The notes under the pieces: model-generated
Database searches by the model: none
What the model saw: the letters and a program-made list of their open reading frames with translations, nothing else
What the model was told of the DNA's origin: nothing
Shown here: piece after piece, positions 15,236-15,699 of the stretch
How the letters are laid out: the number at the start of each line of letters is the position of its first letter
Numbering within the stretch: position 1 is the stretch's first letter
Program-made: the position numbers and the translations under genes
NCBI GenBank assembly: GCA_937928015.1
Contig: CALFXA010000048.1
Span: 1-15,699 of the forward strand
Reading direction: 5' to 3'
Length of the DNA stretch: 15,699 nucleotides
DNA from: an uncultured Anaerolineales bacterium
GTDB taxonomy: Bacteria > Chloroflexota > Anaerolineae > Anaerolineales > Villigracilaceae

Positions 15236-15699
15236 TTATTTTGTGGCGCGGGCGTTTTTCCACCAGCCTGTCAGCGCACGCCAGATGGGGCAGCGGTCGT
15301 ACACACCCAGGAACATGACCACCGCGCCGAGGGGAATCAGCGGCCAAAGGTTGTAATTGAATCCCAGCCAGGCGACGAATCCGCCTGCCAGCAGACGGAA
15401 GACGCGGTCGAAGGTGCTCATCGTCGCAGGGGTGGGGGCTGTCTCTCCTGCCGCCAGTTGAGCGAACATCTCGCGGTAGCCCGCCTCAGAGCGCGCGCCC
15501 GTCTGACGTAGAACCTGCTTTCCGTCGCGGTACACGATCAGGGTCGGGATGGCCATGATTCCCAGGGAGCGCAGCAGATCGGGACTCTGATCGGCATCTA
15601 CTTCGAGGAAGTCCACGCGGCCCTCGTATTCCCTGGCCAATTTGTGCAGGGTGGGGCTGATCATCTTGCAGGGTCCGCACCACGCGGCCCAAAAATCCA
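15236..15699 (-). CDS. Thioredoxin with C-terminal DUF2892-like membrane segment (partial)
   Basis: The N-terminus is cut by the right window edge; 154 codons are visible. The frame is open across the edge and begins DFWAAWCGPCKMISP, giving the thioredoxin active site WCGPC (Cys codons at 15677-15679 and 15668-15670). FLEVDADQSPDLLRSLGIMAIPTLIVYRDGK, with the cis-Pro after IMAI, completes the fold. After a short linker (TAPTPATMST) comes a second region of about 55 residues with two hydrophobic helices, DRVFRLLAGGFVAWLGF and WPLIPLGAVVMFLGVY, and a terminal RCPIW, resembling DUF2892/YgaP-type membrane segments. The thioredoxin would thus be anchored to the inner membrane, with the domain probably cytoplasmic since no signal peptide is visible in what remains. 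Starting at the internal ATG (15664) would delete the active site and is wrong. Confidence 0.88.
   Translation of the reverse strand, partial: DFWAAWCGPCKMISPTLHKLAREYEGRVDFLEVDADQSPDLLRSLGIMAIPTLIVYRDGKQVLRQTGARSEAGYREMFAQLAAGETAPTPATMSTFDRVFRLLAGGFVAWLGFNYNLWPLIPLGAVVMFLGVYDRCPIWRALTGWWKNARATK

Noticed and set aside
15236..15664. Thioredoxin gene starting at the internal ATG at 15664
   Set aside because: The frame stays open to the window edge and the upstream codons encode WCGPC; the ATG lies just after the active site, so the gene is simply cut by the window.

Overview
The window reads as a compact, GC-rich bacterial chromosome segment. The gene content (ferredoxin-linked 2-oxoacid oxidation, an acyl-CoA:carboxylate CoA-transferase, alanine dehydrogenase, a UbiA enzyme of the archaeal-lipid type) suggests an anaerobic or facultatively anaerobic fermenter. 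A Chloroflexota/Anaerolineae-like lineage is my best guess from overall gene style, but nothing in the sequence proves it. No rRNA, tRNA, CRISPR array, insertion sequence or phage gene was seen. All genes but the two cut by the window edges are intact.

Left part, plus strand (1-5398). The 3' end of an ornithine carbamoyltransferase gene closes with a strong hairpin. Next come ornithine aminotransferase (rocD), alanine dehydrogenase (ald) and a 4-hydroxybutyrate/acetate-type CoA-transferase, packed with a 25-nt gap and a 14-bp overlap. A second hairpin follows, then pyruvate kinase and its terminator. Together these enzymes move amino-acid carbon (ornithine, alanine) towards glutamate, pyruvate and acyl-CoA, with substrate-level ATP formation.

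Middle part, minus strand (5454-11253), read from right to left: MFS transporter, ArfB ribosome-rescue hydrolase, UbiA prenyltransferase, a YgjV-like/GNAT fusion protein, a long KAS III-like thiolase-fold enzyme, then (after a perfect 18-bp inverted-repeat terminator) an EamA/DMT permease that converges on pyruvate kinase.

Right part, minus strand (11266-15699), read from right to left: a thioredoxin fused to a C-terminal DUF2892-like membrane segment (cut by the window edge), its terminator, then a well-formed sigma-70-type promoter driving a GntR/FCD regulator and the two subunits of a 2-oxoacid:ferredoxin oxidoreductase (korA, korB). This transcript ends in a long G/C-stem terminator. The korA product carries a 61-residue Lys/Ala-rich, acid-free tail like that of histone H1, which is the oddest protein feature here.

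I do not see a clearly new multi-gene system. The points most worth a second look are the histone-like tail on KorA, two domain fusions (thioredoxin-DUF2892 and YgjV-GNAT), the KAS III/GNAT/UbiA lipid-looking neighbourhood, and a repeated layout in which a terminator-like hairpin lies only 19-32 nt before the next start codon.
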